DNA of 64,000 nt from SAR324 cluster bacterium (GCA_028281495.1 JANQJU010000020.1:124001-188000), one strand, 5' to 3'; shown: positions 17,041 through 27,100, counted from the stretch's first letter. A program made the numbers and translations. The notes: generated by a model not told the origin, from the letters alone.

Positions 17041-18693
17041 TCAGTTTTTCGCAATCTGCCGAAAATCCAATTGGCGATGGAACCAGTATTGATAGCCAGA
17101 AACATTTTCTCGCATGGCAACGTTCAGATAGGCTTGGGTGATCGGAATCCGAGGCACCTCTTGCATGGCTTTCGTAATGAAGGCCATCGCCAGTTTGTCA
17201 TATTCAGCTCCCGGATATTCAGCTTGCCGTGCTTGGTCGATCCATTGGTCCATTTCTGCATCGGCGTAGGCCATTGTATTGAACAGCGGGGGTTTGCCAC
17301 CCGATTTCGTTTGACCGTAATAGGCCCAAAAGAAGAAGTAATCTGAATAGTTCAACCACCCCCCGAAATCATTGAGCAGCATAGGCAGGTCTTTTTTGGC
17401 AATCGCCCCTCGAAAGCCCGAACCAGGAATTTTATTGATCGCAACCTTGATGCCCAACTTGCCTAACGATTCTTGAATCAACAACGCCATTGGCTCGCTG
17501 ACCGTGCCTTTGCCAATGTTGATGGACAAAGTGCTCTCAAATCCGTTGGCATAAGGAGTTTCTTGCAATAAGGCTTTGGCTTTCTCTAAATCTAGCGTGT
17601 AAGGGAACGGTTGAGGCCAGTCTGCAGAAGACGGAGTGGCAGTAGCCGCCCCATACAATTTAACCCCACGTCCATAAAACGCTGCCTCCATAATCTGATC
17701 ATACGGAACCGCGTAGGCAATGGCTTGACGCACTTTGGGATCATCAAATGGCGGCTTGGTAACATTCATTTCCAGCGACCATGAAAAATTTTCAATCGGC
17801 ACGCCAGACACTTTGATTTTAGGCTTGGTTGCCAACTCTGCTACATCTTTGGGAGGCAGGTCGAACGACAAATCGGCATCCCCGCGCTCCAGCATGGCAC
17901 GACGGGTGGAAGCCGAGGGAATGTCTAAAACAATAATGCGCTTGAGTGCTGGCAACGGTCCCGATTTCCATTCATCATTGCGAAGATAAACCGTCTTCAC
18001 TTTAGGTTGCCAAGATTCAATTGTATAAGCCCCGCCACCCGCGATATGGGTTTTGGTCCATTTCAATCCCCACGGGTCTTTGTCAGTGGCATGTTTTTTC
18101 ACCAATTCCGAATTGAAGATAGCCGGAACCGGAACTGCAATATCCGGCAACGTGAGTTTGTCTTTGCGCAAAAAGTTGATTTGGAAAGTGTGATCATCCA
18201 CCACAACGAATTGCTCTGGTTTTTCTAGAGATCCCGCTCGCATTTGGAACGATGCGAAGCCTCCCACACTCACAGCACGGTCAAAAGACCATTTCACATC
18301 TTTGGCCGTCACCGGGGTGCCATCGTGAAATTTGGCGTCTTTCCTTAAATAGAACGTCGCAGACATGCCATCCGCAGCCACTTCCCAACGTTCTGCCAAT
18401 TCCGGCTCCAAGACGGTGTAATCATAACTCACGTCTCCATTGGGCAAGACTTTCTTGCCATAGGTGAGTAGCCGATCATAGGTATTCCAAAAGAGTCCAT
18501 ACCCTGGACGATTGACTCCCGGTGCATGCAAATCCATCCCGTTGGCCCCCGATTCCACCACGACCACCAATGTGTCTTTTGGACCATTGGCCTCGGCCAT
18601 GCTGGCCAGTCCAGATACCATTAATAAGCACCCAAACATCGTTCCCACTAACTGCTGAACCGCTTTGTATTTTGTTCGAATGAACCACTTCAT
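17041..18693 (-). CDS. Family-5 extracellular solute-binding protein (DppA/OppA type)
   Basis: 550 residues with an N-terminal signal peptide (hydrophobic core about 17-30, cleavage near MAEAN). The mature protein shows the family-5 motifs: LAERWEVAADGMSATFYLRKDAKFHDGTPVTAKDV split over residues about 98-132, DDPKVRQAIAYAVPYDQI and YADAEMDQWIDQA. It is the periplasmic receptor of the DppBCDF-like importer and the first gene of the operon. An AAAAGGAGACG site precedes the ATG. The ligand could be a peptide, an opine or another nitrogen compound; the AtzF-C-like gene at the operon end hints at an amide or carbamoyl compound. Two GntR-like palindromes upstream suggest repression. Confidence 0.9.
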   Translation of the reverse strand: MKWFIRTKYKAVQQLVGTMFGCLLMVSGLASMAEANGPKDTLVVVVESGANGMDLHAPGVNRPGYGLFWNTYDRLLTYGKKVLPNGDVSYDYTVLEPELAERWEVAADGMSATFYLRKDAKFHDGTPVTAKDVKWSFDRAVSVGGFASFQMRAGSLEKPEQFVVVDDHTFQINFLRKDKLTLPDIAVPVPAIFNSELVKKHATDKDPWGLKWTKTHIAGGGAYTIESWQPKVKTVYLRNDEWKSGPLPALKRIIVLDIPSASTRRAMLERGDADLSFDLPPKDVAELATKPKIKVSGVPIENFSWSLEMNVTKPPFDDPKVRQAIAYAVPYDQIMEAAFYGRGVKLYGAATATPSSADWPQPFPYTLDLEKAKALLQETPYANGFESTLSINIGKGTVSEPMALLIQESLGKLGIKVAINKIPGSGFRGAIAKKDLPMLLNDFGGWLNYSDYFFFWAYYGQTKSGGKPPLFNTMAYADAEMDQWIDQARQAEYPGAEYDKLAMAFITKAMQEVPRIPITQAYLNVAMRENVSGYQYWFHRQLDFRQIAKN

Positions 18694-18751
18694 GACGTCT
18701 CCTTTTCCTCAAAATGCAACACTCAATCACACAACAACAATGAGAGAACTC

Positions 18752-18767
18752 AAATTGTATACAATTT
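18752..18767. promoter_or_regulatory. GntR-type operator palindrome, copy 1
   Basis: AAATTGTATACAATTT is a perfect 16-bp palindrome, 58 nt upstream of the family-5 binding-protein start. ATTGTATACAAT-like sites are the known consensus of many GntR/FadR-subfamily repressors. No GntR gene lies in the window. Confidence 0.7.
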
Positions 18768-18899
18768 TCTCTCGTCATATCCTTCTGCATTTCTGGGGCC
18801 ATGTTCTTTAACAATCTAAGCTATTGTTTTTTATAAAACTTTACCGTGAGCCTATCCGCTTGGCACAATATCTTGCCTAAAAAACAGGCAGGAGGGCAC

Positions 18900-18915
18900 A
18901 AATTGTATACAATTT
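18900..18915. promoter_or_regulatory. GntR-type operator palindrome, copy 2
   Basis: Identical 16-bp palindrome to the one at 18752, with centres 148 bp apart (close to 14 helical turns). It lies between the divergent transporter operon and the AAA/nuclease-like gene, 127 nt before the latter. The pair could allow repression by looping. Confidence 0.7.
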
Positions 18916-19042
18916 TTCACAAATAAAGGTTTGACCTTTGCTCATCGAATCCATCCCTAATTTCGGTTCAGTATCTAGAACAACATCTGTTAGTATGGAG
19001 ACTCCATTCCGTTTATCTTTGTATGTTTTATTAGGAGTGTTT

Positions 19043-20797
19043 ATGTCGGCTTCTTATCGTCGTATCCCCTATGGGGTGGCCAACTTTTATGACATTCGGT
19101 CCAGGAATCAGCTCTATGTGGATAAAACGCGATTCATCCGTAATCTGGAGGAATACAATTACGTGTTTCTCATTCGTCCTCGACGGTTTGGAAAATCCTG
19201 TTGGGTTTCTGTGCTGAGCAACTACTATGATCGTAATCAGGTCGAAAAATTTGAGATGTATTTTGGAGGCCTCGATATTGGCAAGGCCCCCACAGAAGAG
19301 CGCAATCGCTATGTTGTGATTTGGTTCGACTTCTCCGTGATCGACAAGCGGGTCGACATGTTGGAAGAAAGCTTTGAAGTATACGGCGACACAATCATCG
19401 GGGGCACTTGTAAGAGTTATCCCGACCTTTTCCCCAAGAAAGTCACCGAGCAAATTCTTGGCAAACCCAACCTCATCGGAAAGCTGAATGAGTTATTCAA
19501 CCATACACAACGCCATAATATCCCGGTGTATCTCTTCATTGACGAATACGATAATTTTGCCAATGTCGTGCTCGCTGATCATGGTCAAACGGTTTACCAT
19601 CAATTCACACATAGCGATGGATTTTATCGGAACTTTTTTGCCATGCTCAAAGGTTCCGCAGGCAAAGGGGAAGGCGGATTAAAACGACTGTTCATTACCG
19701 GCGTCTCTCCCATTACTATGGATGATGTGACCAGCGGTTTTAATGTTGGAAAGAACATCAGTATGCTGCCCGAATTCAACGAAATGCTGGGATTTACAGA
19801 AGAGGAAGTCCACAACCTCTTAAAAGAGTATCAAGACTTGGGAGTGTTCGATCATGATCTGAATACGACACTTAAACTCATGAAGGAGTGGTACAATGGA
19901 TATCGTTTCTCTAAAGGTGCCGCCAATGATCTCTACAACCCAGATATGGTATTGTACTATTTGCTTGATTCCATCCCCAACAAACCAGGTCCTCAGAACT
20001 TGATCGACACGAACATTCGTATCGATTATGGCAAGTTGCGACATCTCATGTGGGTCAATCGGCAGCTCAATGGGAATTTCAACCTGCTCAAATCCATCAT
20101 TGAAAACGGCTCGGTCACCAGCCATTTGATGGAAAGCTTTCCACTGAAACAGCTCACTAATCCGGAGAACTTCATCTCGTTGTTGTACTACTTCGGTTTA
20201 TTGAGCATTGCCGGAAGTCGTCTAGAACAAGCCGTGCTTCGAACCCCGAATCGTACGGTTTCTGAATTGATGTATGGCTACTTGCGGGCCGTATATCAGG
20301 AAGGCGAAATCTTTCGGGTAAGCCTCTACCAATTTTCCAACTTGATCAATGACATGGCTTTGGCTGCGGCTTGGAAACCTGTATTCATGTTTTTAGCCGA
20401 TGCCATTAAGCAACAAACTTCGATTCGGGACTATTTGGCTGGGGAAAAGATGATTCAAGGATTTTTGGTGGCGTATTTGAATGTGACCAATGTTTTTTTG
20501 TGCCACACCGAATGGGAGTGTGCGAAGGGGTATGTGGATCTGTATTTAGAACCGTTTCGAGACCAGTATAAGGAGTTGCATTACGGTTTTTTGATCGAGC
20601 TGAAATACCTCAAACGTGGGGATTCTTTAAGTGACGCAACGTTATCAGCCACCGTCGCGGAAGCGAACTCTCAAATGCGCCAGTATTTACAAGATGCGCA
20701 CTTTCGCAACCATCCTGAAGTACAGTTCATCGGCATCCTCCTCGTGTTTCACGGTTGGGAAATGGTAGTTTGTGAAACCGTAGAGACAGAACAATAG
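19043..20797 (+). CDS. AAA-ATPase-like / PD-(D/E)XK nuclease superfamily protein
   Basis: 584 residues from ATG 19043 with a TAGGAG site; an earlier TTG-started extension to 18938 reads through the operator region and is unlikely. The N-terminus is the AAA-ATPase_like family: YGVANFYDIR, YVDKTRFI, then RPRRFGKS as the Walker A-type loop. VYLFIDEYDNFAN is the Walker B and ITGVSPITMDDVTSGFN a sensor-like segment. The C-terminal domain of PD-(D/E)XK type has HYGFLIELKYLK, with the E-x-K catalytic pair. Such proteins are common in many copies in Bacteroidetes and some Proteobacteria; their role is not known and may involve defence or mobile DNA. Confidence 0.85.
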   Translation: MSASYRRIPYGVANFYDIRSRNQLYVDKTRFIRNLEEYNYVFLIRPRRFGKSCWVSVLSNYYDRNQVEKFEMYFGGLDIGKAPTEERNRYVVIWFDFSVIDKRVDMLEESFEVYGDTIIGGTCKSYPDLFPKKVTEQILGKPNLIGKLNELFNHTQRHNIPVYLFIDEYDNFANVVLADHGQTVYHQFTHSDGFYRNFFAMLKGSAGKGEGGLKRLFITGVSPITMDDVTSGFNVGKNISMLPEFNEMLGFTEEEVHNLLKEYQDLGVFDHDLNTTLKLMKEWYNGYRFSKGAANDLYNPDMVLYYLLDSIPNKPGPQNLIDTNIRIDYGKLRHLMWVNRQLNGNFNLLKSIIENGSVTSHLMESFPLKQLTNPENFISLLYYFGLLSIAGSRLEQAVLRTPNRTVSELMYGYLRAVYQEGEIFRVSLYQFSNLINDMALAAAWKPVFMFLADAIKQQTSIRDYLAGEKMIQGFLVAYLNVTNVFLCHTEWECAKGYVDLYLEPFRDQYKELHYGFLIELKYLKRGDSLSDATLSATVAEANSQMRQYLQDAHFRNHPEVQFIGILLVFHGWEMVVCETVETEQ

Positions 20798-20913
20798 GTT
20801 GTCCTTTAAAAGCAGAACAAAAGCCCCCAAGCCCTTCCCGAATCGTTCTTACCTTCTGCCCAATCAATACTGCTAATAAAGGGATTCTCATATCAATACT
20901 GCCAGTGCTGGGG

Positions 20914-21891
20914 TTAACATTGAGGTAGCCGTTCTTCTCCACTGGGATTTTTAAGGTGAGGGACAATGCTTTGCAAATCGCCATAAATGAATTCAAAAGG
21001 AATACTGCCGGGGTCAAGCACCCCCTCCAAATTCCACAGAGCATAAATATCTCGCCCTGCTGCATATACCTGGACATTAAAGTCGAAAAAGGTAGAGCCA
21101 TTGATAATGTTCAAATCGTTGGTTTCAATTTTTTTGGGCCAATATTTGACAAAGCCGAACTTCGTTTCAGGGGGAGAGAATTCGGTCGGAAAAATTTTAA
21201 CCAGTTTGGCCGAATGATTGGTAAACGAAACCGGCTCAAACAAAGCAATTTGGACTGCCCCCTTGCCCTCATTGGGTGAATAGATGAGCTGCGCACTCAA
21301 GATAGCGGCTCCATCTGGACTCATCAAAGCGGCTGCTGTGATGGGAATGTCTTCGTGAGCCACCTGCCTTGCTTGTGGAATGGTCAAGGTATTGAGAGTT
21401 CTTGTCGCAATAATGGGTAAGGTGGTATTCACACGCCCCCATTCAGAAACAGGAGGAAGCGGTGTGCGATTGAGAGCGGATTCAATCTGCTGAATCGGAG
21501 TTTGGACCAGTATCGACTGCATATACGCCATAAATTGGGTATAGCCATCAATGACACCATCTATAAATTCAGTAATAAAATAATAGCATTCGACAATCGT
21601 ATGCTTGCCAATATGGAGCGTCACCGCTCCTGGTCCCATCGTGAATCCGGACTCAAAAAACGAAGGGATCGGAAACCTTGCAATGGCAAACATCGGTTCA
21701 TTGATGCCTGTGAAGTCCAACATCGCCGCTTGATGAGGATGGGTAACATGGACTTTGATGTTCCCTTGAATCACAGTAAATTCACCAAACAAAAACGTGG
21801 TTCCTCGTAGAACAAAACCATACCGAAACGCACGAAAAGGAGCCGTCTCGCCGGTTGAAAACTCTAAGCAAAAAGCATTTGGATCGGGCAT
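20914..21891 (-). CDS. Hypothetical protein, no recognised family
   Basis: 325 residues, no signal peptide and no clear membrane segment. Composition is rich in Phe, Ile, Thr and Pro with beta-type alternation, for example [27 protein letters not shown] in the first 50 residues (positions about 25-51). The region around residue 110 is helical. No catalytic or binding motif was recognised. It lies divergent to purE with about 100 nt between the starts. The codon use resembles its neighbours. A secreted or structural role cannot be supported. It is real by length and composition only. Confidence 0.65.
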   Translation of the reverse strand: MPDPNAFCLEFSTGETAPFRAFRYGFVLRGTTFLFGEFTVIQGNIKVHVTHPHQAAMLDFTGINEPMFAIARFPIPSFFESGFTMGPGAVTLHIGKHTIVECYYFITEFIDGVIDGYTQFMAYMQSILVQTPIQQIESALNRTPLPPVSEWGRVNTTLPIIATRTLNTLTIPQARQVAHEDIPITAAALMSPDGAAILSAQLIYSPNEGKGAVQIALFEPVSFTNHSAKLVKIFPTEFSPPETKFGFVKYWPKKIETNDLNIINGSTFFDFNVQVYAAGRDIYALWNLEGVLDPGSIPFEFIYGDLQSIVPHLKNPSGEERLPQC

Positions 21892-21993
21892 GGCGGAATC
21901 CTTTCAGAAAAGAAGATTCATTTTTTCAGCCTGTACAATAATCAACTTACTTTTTACAAAGTCCCCCCAACATCTCAAGTGAAGGAGCTGTTT

Positions 21994-22503
21994 ATGTCAT
22001 CCTCTATGAACCGAGTTTCAATCATCATGGGAAGTCGTTCGGACTTACCGGTCATGCAAGCTGCTGCCGATATTTTGAAAGAACTAGAGGTAGGGTTCGA
22101 GCTAACCATCGTCTCGGCCCATCGCACGCCCGAGCGGATGATGGAATTTGCCCAAACCGCGCGATCTCGTGGAATTGAAGTCATTATTGCCGGAGCCGGT
22201 GGAGCCGCCCATTTGCCTGGCATGGTGGCATCGCTCACCACACTGCCCGTGATTGGTGTACCGGTCAAATCGAGCAACTCGATTGATGGATGGGATTCCG
22301 TGCTTTCGATTCTGCAAATGCCGGGTGGCATTCCAGTTGCTACCGTGGCCTTGAACGGCGCTAAAAATGCGGGCTTGCTAGCGGCTCGAATTTTAGGTTC
22401 ACACGATTCCGATGTGGCTCAACGACTGGATGCCTACCGCGAAAGCTTGACTCAAAAAGTCCTGCAAGATGTCCAAAAGGTTGAACAAGACTATTCCAAT
22501 TGA
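21994..22503 (+). CDS. purE: N5-carboxyaminoimidazole ribonucleotide mutase PurE
   Basis: 169 residues from ATG 21994 with a GAAGGAG site; a GTG at 21979 in frame lies inside that site. Class I Pur[14 protein letters not shown] binds the phosphate, SAHRTPERM carries the catalytic His, and [16 protein letters not shown] and VPVKSS follow. It converts N5-CAIR to 4-carboxy-AIR in purine synthesis. purK is normally the next gene in the same direction. Here purK lies 32 nt downstream but on the opposite strand, so the pair is convergent. Confidence 0.97.
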   Translation: MSSSMNRVSIIMGSRSDLPVMQAAADILKELEVGFELTIVSAHRTPERMMEFAQTARSRGIEVIIAGAGGAAHLPGMVASLTTLPVIGVPVKSSNSIDGWDSVLSILQMPGGIPVATVALNGAKNAGLLAARILGSHDSDVAQRLDAYRESLTQKVLQDVQKVEQDYSN

Positions 22504-22535
22504 TGCTTTGTTTGCTGGTGTTTGAGGATTCATTC

Positions 22536-23696
22536 TCAGTCGTTTTGAGGCTGGTACGGACCGATCTGTATCTGTCGTTTCAAATCCAACGCGGTGGTTT
22601 GAGCGGTGGAAAGATCATCGTGCAGCACGGTCAGATGGCCCATTTTTCGAAACGGACGCGACTCGTGTTTTCCATACAGATGGAGATGGGCATGCGGCAC
22701 CTTGAGTGCGTTTTCCATCCCATCATATTGCACCGGACCAATCCCCGCGACATTCCCCAACAGATTGACCATGCAGGCGGGTTTGATCAGATCTGTGGCC
22801 CCTAAAGGCAGGTCAAAAATAGCTCGAATGTGTTGTTCAAATTGGGATGTGATATTGCCTTCAATCGTATGATGACCGCTGTTGTGAGGCCGTGGGGCAA
22901 TTTCATTCACCCACAGTTTCCCCTCTTGGTCGACAAACAATTCGACCGCCAAAATCCCGACAATTCCTAAAGTCTCCGCAATGCGTATTGCCAAGGCTTC
23001 GGCCTGTTTTTGCTGATCCTCGGAAATTCTTGCGGGCGAGAGCAAATAATCCAAGAGGTTGGCCTCGGCTTCAAACACCATTTCTACGGGTGGATATGTG
23101 ACAATTTCTCCACTGAGATTCCGAGCCACAATCACCGACAGCTCCTTGGACAAATCCACTTTCTTTTCTAGCACACACGGCCCCGCTAAGGCTTTGGACA
23201 AGTCCTCTTCAGAATTGAGGACACACACCCCTTTTCCGTCGTAACCCGCCTGAGCGGTTTTTTGAACTGCTGGTAAAAACGGAATGAAGTTTTTGAGTTC
23301 GTCCTGATGTTGAAGCAGATGAAACTCAGGGGTCGGGATGTCATGATCGCGATAAAACTGCTTTTGCAAAGCCTTGTTTTGAACAATTTTGATCACGTGC
23401 GCTTGGGGGTAAACGCGGACTCCTTCCTTTTCCAAGTCAGTGAGCGCTTCCACATTCACATGTTCAAACTCAATGGTGAGCACATCGACTTCTTTGCCAA
23501 ACTGATACACATCATCATAATGCTGGTAGTCGGCATGAATGATTTCTGAGACCGCGTCTTTGATGGGGGCGTGGTGGGTGGGGTCCAAAGCACGGGTTTT
23601 CAATCCTAAAGCTAAGGCAGGCGGAATCAACATGCGCCCCAACTGACCTCCCGCAAGTATGCCTAAAACCGGCTTCTTCCGAAAAATTTGTGACAT
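22536..23696 (-). CDS. purK: N5-carboxyaminoimidazole ribonucleotide synthase PurK
   Basis: 386 residues, ATP-grasp enzyme that carboxylates AIR using ATP and bicarbonate to give N5-CAIR, the PurE substrate. VLGILAGGQLGRML opens the protein; QKTAQAGYDGKGV is the ATP-grasp glycine loop, VEMVFEAEANLLDYLLSPARI a family segment, and WVNEIAPRPHNSGHHTIEG the metal-binding part. It begins 14 nt after the RND pump stop, so it may be cotranscribed with the pump rather than with purE. Its end faces the end of purE. Confidence 0.96.
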   Translation of the reverse strand: MSQIFRKKPVLGILAGGQLGRMLIPPALALGLKTRALDPTHHAPIKDAVSEIIHADYQHYDDVYQFGKEVDVLTIEFEHVNVEALTDLEKEGVRVYPQAHVIKIVQNKALQKQFYRDHDIPTPEFHLLQHQDELKNFIPFLPAVQKTAQAGYDGKGVCVLNSEEDLSKALAGPCVLEKKVDLSKELSVIVARNLSGEIVTYPPVEMVFEAEANLLDYLLSPARISEDQQKQAEALAIRIAETLGIVGILAVELFVDQEGKLWVNEIAPRPHNSGHHTIEGNITSQFEQHIRAIFDLPLGATDLIKPACMVNLLGNVAGIGPVQYDGMENALKVPHAHLHLYGKHESRPFRKMGHLTVLHDDLSTAQTTALDLKRQIQIGPYQPQND

Positions 23697-23710
23697 GACA
23701 ATCCTTGTAA

Positions 23711-26700
23711 TTATGGTGTTACAGCCTTGGGTTCAATTTCCACCTTTTCATATTTCACTCGGAAGAAAATCGCATACAGGGTGGGAATCACGACCAAGGT
23801 TAACATGGTCGATACGAGCAAGCCGCCCATGATGGTCACCGCCATCGGCCCCCAAAAGTCCCCACTGATCGCTAACGGAAACAATCCTGAAAGCGTCGTG
23901 AGCGTGGTCAAAATGATGGGAAAGGCACGACGACGCCCCGCAGAGATCACCGCTTCCATCTGAGATTTGCCCAGCGCTAGATCGGCATCGATTTGTTCAA
24001 TGAGTAAAATCGCATTGTTCACAACAATCCCCGCCAAGCTGATCACTCCCAGAAAGGCCATGAAACCAAAGGCATAATCGGCCGTCAGCAAACCTAAGAT
24101 AATCCCCATGAAAGAGAGCGGAATGGTCATCAAAATCAGCAACATTTTACGAACGTTTCCGAACTGCGCCACCAAGATCAATACCAAAATTGTCATCGCA
24201 ATCGGCACTTGGACATTGATGCTTTCTTCGGCTTCCGAGCTGCCTTCTGCTACCCCTCCATAAGTCACCCGATCTCCTGACTGAAATTCGATTTGAGCGA
24301 TCTGCGATTGAATCACATCGGTGATGTCTTTCGCCGTGTATCCGTCTTTTACATAGGCACTGACGGTAATCGTACGACGCCGGTCACGATGCCGGATCTT
24401 CCCCGCTTCCCACTCCAATTTTAAGTTGGCCACTTGGGTTAATGGAACCGTGGTTCCTTGCGAAGTTGGCAAGTTGATATCTTGCAGACGGCCCAAGGTG
24501 GTTCGATCTTCTTCGATAGATCGACCATAGATCGGAATCACCGAGTCGCCTTCACGGTATTCGGTCACCGAATCTCCCCGCACCACACGACGCAGAGTTT
24601 GTGCAATGGAGGCCGAACTCACGCCGATCCGCCGAGCCTGTTCCTGATTCACCTCAATCGAAAGCTTGGGGATGCGTTCCCCCCAATCGTCACGGATGTC
24701 GCGAGTGCCTGGCGTGTTTTCCAAGATTTCGGTCACTTGCTGAGCATAAGAATACAAATCATCGATCTCTTTTCCTGCAATTCTCACCTGAACCGGTGCT
24801 CCCACAGGAGGACCATTTTCTAGCTTTCGTACAATCGCAAAGACGTCTTCAAAGTTTTCGGGGAAGTATCGTTTCAGGTCTGCAATCATCGCTTCGGTGG
24901 CTTCATGACTGGTCGAATTGACCATGAATTGAGCATAATTCGGAGATTGTTGCTCCCCACTCGCGGCAAACTGAAAGCGAGGCCCCCCTTCTCCAATATA
25001 GAGCGCGACGTTCTTCACATCGTCTTTGAATTTCGACAAAATGTAGGCTTCCGCTTCGAGAGCTTGAGCCTTGGTCACCCGATAGTCCGTGCCTTCAGGA
25101 AGATAGAAATCCACAAGAAATTGCGTGCGATCCGAAGGAGGAAAAAAGATACTTTGAATATACCCCCCTAGCTGCATCACCCCAAAGAAAACCAACACCA
25201 CAACGGCAATGGTCACAAAGCGAAAACGAATCGCGACCGTCATGAATTTGGTATAGACCCTGCCAAACAATGAGATTTGGTTGGAAACCTCAGAAGGCTT
25301 TTTTTCTTTCAAAAAGCTCACACACAGCATGGGCACCAAGGTCATCGCCACAAAAAAGGAGGAGGCCAGCACAATCCCCACTCCATAAGGAATCGCCCGA
25401 CAGTAAATCCCTACTCCTGATTCGGCCAAAGCGATGGGTAAAAACGCGGCCACCGTTGTGCAAGTGGATGTGATCAGAGGAACCGTCAATTCTTTAGCCG
25501 ACCGAATCGCTGCATCGGTCTTCGACATTCCGGCTTTGATATATCCGGATATGGATTCAGTCATGACGATCCCGTTATCCACCAACATCCCCAGCGCAAT
25601 GATCATTGACACTAACGAAATCTGATGAATCGGAGTGCCTATCATTTCCAAAGCGGTCAAGGTGATCAGGAAGGAAAACGGAATCAACATTCCAATGATC
25701 AACCCTTCCCGCCATCCTAGCAACACGACCATGAAGATCACCACAATCGCAACCGCTTGCCACAAATTTTGCAGAAACTCGTTGATCTTACTCACCACCC
25801 AAGTGGGTTGAAAATTGACAACATGGAATTCAATTCCCCAAAACACTTCGGTTTGTCGCTGAGCCAATAAGTCTTCAATGGACTGCCCCAATTCCAAGAT
25901 TTGCCCCCCATCGACCATTTCAACGACCAGCCCCACCGCGTCCTGTCCCATAAACCGCATCTCAAACACCGGAGGTTCGATATATTTACGTTGGATAGAA
26001 GCCAAATCTTGCAGAAAAAACAGGTTGGTATTGCCCGGAACCGCAATGACGGTTTTGCCAATTTCTTCAACCGTTTTGAACTCACCCGTTGCCTCAATTC
26101 GGATGGATTGAGACCCCACTTTGATTTCCCCTCCCTGACTCAACACATTTTGCTGTACGAGAATTTGGGCGATGTAATCGACGCTGATGCCAAGTTCGGA
26201 AAGCCGTGTATTAGAGAATTCCAAAAAGATGCGTTCTTCCTGTTCCCCTACCAAATCCACACGGGCTACATATTTAAGCAGACTGATATCTTTTTTGAGA
26301 TCGTCTGCCACATCCACCAACTCACGATTATTAAAACCATCCCCGGTCACTGCCAGCACAAAGGCTTTGGTTTTTCCAAAATCTGAATTGAGAAACGGTT
26401 GCGTGGCTCCTTGGGGCATTTGGCCTTGCAGATCATCTAACTTTTCGCGGACCTTGTCCCAAATCGGCTTTACAATCTCATACTGTTCCTTCACGGATAA
26501 AAAGATGTACGACACCCCCGTTTGCGATACGGAAGTGATTTCTTTCAACTCTCCGACTTCCCGCATTTTGGCTTCCACCTTCTCGGTGATCAGCTCCTCC
26601 ACTTTCAGAGAGGAAGCCCCTGGAAACTGAGTGACAACGACTGCATTCCATACCGGAAATTCGGGAAATTCCTGTTTGGGAATCGTTTGAATTGATCGCA

Positions 26701-26770
26701 GTCCCAACAACAGGATGATAAAAAAGAAAAAGATAACAACGCCTTTATTTTTCAGTGCATACCGAGTCAT
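23711..26770 (-). CDS. RND family efflux transporter (AcrB/HAE type)
   Basis: 1019 residues, full length for an inner-membrane RND pump with 12 membrane helices and two large periplasmic loops. Recognisable parts are the first helix with GLRSIQTIPKQEFPEF, FPGASSLKVEELITEKVE, and the TM4 segment SMIIALGMLVDNGIVMTESI, where the usual Asp-Asp pair is Asp-Asn. The TM10 segment is AGIVVNNAILLIEQI, with Asn where AcrB has the relay Lys. These changes are common outside the AcrB group. No membrane-fusion protein or outer-membrane channel is adjacent. purK follows 14 nt downstream. The substrate is unknown. Confidence 0.92.
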   Translation of the reverse strand: MTRYALKNKGVVIFFFFIILLLGLRSIQTIPKQEFPEFPVWNAVVVTQFPGASSLKVEELITEKVEAKMREVGELKEITSVSQTGVSYIFLSVKEQYEIVKPIWDKVREKLDDLQGQMPQGATQPFLNSDFGKTKAFVLAVTGDGFNNRELVDVADDLKKDISLLKYVARVDLVGEQEERIFLEFSNTRLSELGISVDYIAQILVQQNVLSQGGEIKVGSQSIRIEATGEFKTVEEIGKTVIAVPGNTNLFFLQDLASIQRKYIEPPVFEMRFMGQDAVGLVVEMVDGGQILELGQSIEDLLAQRQTEVFWGIEFHVVNFQPTWVVSKINEFLQNLWQAVAIVVIFMVVLLGWREGLIIGMLIPFSFLITLTALEMIGTPIHQISLVSMIIALGMLVDNGIVMTESISGYIKAGMSKTDAAIRSAKELTVPLITSTCTTVAAFLPIALAESGVGIYCRAIPYGVGIVLASSFFVAMTLVPMLCVSFLKEKKPSEVSNQISLFGRVYTKFMTVAIRFRFVTIAVVVLVFFGVMQLGGYIQSIFFPPSDRTQFLVDFYLPEGTDYRVTKAQALEAEAYILSKFKDDVKNVALYIGEGGPRFQFAASGEQQSPNYAQFMVNSTSHEATEAMIADLKRYFPENFEDVFAIVRKLENGPPVGAPVQVRIAGKEIDDLYSYAQQVTEILENTPGTRDIRDDWGERIPKLSIEVNQEQARRIGVSSASIAQTLRRVVRGDSVTEYREGDSVIPIYGRSIEEDRTTLGRLQDINLPTSQGTTVPLTQVANLKLEWEAGKIRHRDRRRTITVSAYVKDGYTAKDITDVIQSQIAQIEFQSGDRVTYGGVAEGSSEAEESINVQVPIAMTILVLILVAQFGNVRKMLLILMTIPLSFMGIILGLLTADYAFGFMAFLGVISLAGIVVNNAILLIEQIDADLALGKSQMEAVISAGRRRAFPIILTTLTTLSGLFPLAISGDFWGPMAVTIMGGLLVSTMLTLVVIPTLYAIFFRVKYEKVEIEPKAVTP

Positions 26771-27100
26771 GGCTACCTATGCGGGCTGAAGGTGAAGGAA
26801 TGGATTTAAGAGATATGCTGCTTTATCTATTCCTCTTCTTTTGCATCCACAAGACGAACTACGGCCTTCTTGTTTCTGCAACTAAGAACAGACAAGTGGT
26901 TTGCACTTCAAACGAGATCACAAGCGATCTAAAATCGCTATCGCAAACCCAGATCGCAGCACGCGAGATCCAGATAGTCCTTGTGAATAAATTGGTTATC
27001 CTATTGTAACAGTTGGTTTTTTTTTGTTATCTAAATTGGAATAGCGTCTTATTTTTACACAAACGATACCACCCCCCTTGCAATCAAACTGGAGAAAAAA
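26771..27100. other. Intergenic region between divergent RND pump and chemoreceptor
   Basis: 330 nt without a supported gene. It must contain the promoters of both flanking genes. Around 26915-26975 there are several GATC-containing, partly inverted repeats (GCGATCTAAAATCGC form). No confident promoter or terminator could be called. Confidence 0.4.

Noticed and set aside
20727..21101. - strand frame covering the end of the AAA/nuclease gene
   Set aside because: It is a shadow of the nuclease gene and of the hypothetical gene, with no site of its own.
26755..27009. + strand frame upstream of the chemoreceptor
   Set aside because: No ribosome site and composition unlike a gene; it begins antisense inside the RND pump gene.
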